Of a stretch of DNA of 64,000 nt, positions 63,401-64,000 are shown piece by piece. The stretch spans positions 806,001-870,000 of the forward strand of contig JAWWNJ010000096.1 in assembly GCA_037176885.1 (NCBI GenBank), in the 5' to 3' direction. The stretch's first letter is position 1, and every line of letters begins with the position of its first letter. The translations under genes and the position numbers were made by a program. Origin of the DNA: Favolaschia claudopus. Its lineage: Eukaryota > Basidiomycota > Agaricomycetes > Agaricales > Mycenaceae. The notes under the pieces were generated by a model, which ran no database searches, had not been told where the DNA came from, and saw only the letters and a program-made list of their open reading frames with translations.

Positions 63401-64000
63401 GATGACAATGTGAAGGTAGTGTGCACTGGCACTGTGATATTCAAAATTATTGATCAATGAACCGGCAGTCAGGCTGATCTACCCTTGGGTTACCTCAAAA
63501 CATAACGGTGACTGGCACTCAACTAAACGTTGCAGATTGTAGAGACACAGACTCGGTGGGCAAGCCAACATGAAGGCAGTTGATGAGTGAGAATACGTGA
63601 GAAAATATTCGGGTTGATCCGATATCATTGCTTTCCTTTCAATCCTCCGACAACTTTCGATCGCGCTATGCAATGTCAACCCCCTCTCGCGTCTCTTGCT
63701 CCCGTTCACCACCATGCCAGCGTCGCTGTCGTACTCTGAAGTCTTCGACCCGACCATCACTGCTTCCTCTGCCGCCGTCGATGCTGTCTCCCAACTCTCA
63801 GCAGCCCAATTTCAAGACATGTATGGTGAAGCCGAATGGTTCACCAAACACGCGCTGGCACTCGCCATGGTCGAGGCGGTCGGCGTATTTCCGGTTGACA
63901 ACCATCAAGTAAATCTTGGTTCACCTTCGTCGCGATGTCTCATGTCTTCCTAGCGCTGGCGGGAAGTCACTTTTGACCACAAAGTGCATATGGAACGGCT

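Overview
The window looks like a repeat-rich, gene-poor stretch of a basidiomycete (probably Agaricomycete) nuclear genome. Reasons: intron-split genes whose introns are mostly 45-70 nt with GT..YAG ends, an F-box protein of the type common in mushrooms, a chromodomain Ty3/gypsy retroelement, and many small genes sitting among repeats. There are no bacterial operons, no rRNA, no CRISPR array and no convincing true tRNA. All multi-exon models below were joined by hand from splice signals; most were checked only by frame closure.

Layout. 72-992 (-): small gene with a degenerate RNase III-like C-terminal half. 1.38-8.29 kb: left arm of a diverged inverted duplication whose partner is 48.56-55.14 kb; each arm carries the same order of genes (here called X, Y, Z), most of them broken, with different lesions in the two copies. 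8962-13747: a 4.8 kb non-coding element bounded by 130-bp terminal inverted repeats and strewn with CCTCCGC octamers. 14658-27265 (-): a 12.6 kb chromovirus with 415/416-bp LTRs, a 5-bp target duplication, gag, pol (zinc knuckle, protease, RT, RNase H, integrase, chromodomain) and a third long reading frame after pol; all reading frames have single-base frameshifts although the LTRs differ by one base only. 28251-28789: a MITE with an 11-bp target duplication. 28.8-31.4 kb (+) and 44.1-46.9 kb (-): a repeated gene family (W) in opposite orientation. 33.0-33.7 kb: third copy of gene family Z. 36.3-38.4 kb (-): an RNase III-like gene and a small unknown gene. 41445-43103 (-): a nine-exon F-box gene. 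47138-48148 (+): unknown gene. 55.8-57.2 kb: a weak locus and a small membrane protein. 57.9-64.0 kb: an RNase III-like gene lying between two near-identical inverted arms, each carrying a second, catalytically degenerate RNase III-like gene.

The most noteworthy theme is the set of four or five small RNase III-fold genes (72-992, 36295-37300, 57938-58788, 60265-61278 and the copy entering at 63711), with graded loss of the metal-binding acidic residues, in a region dominated by large inverted repeats. Whether they act together is inference. The second theme is the third reading frame of the retroelement, which has no domain I recognise. Several frame breaks can be mended by one base in a homopolymer, so part of the apparent decay may be assembly error.
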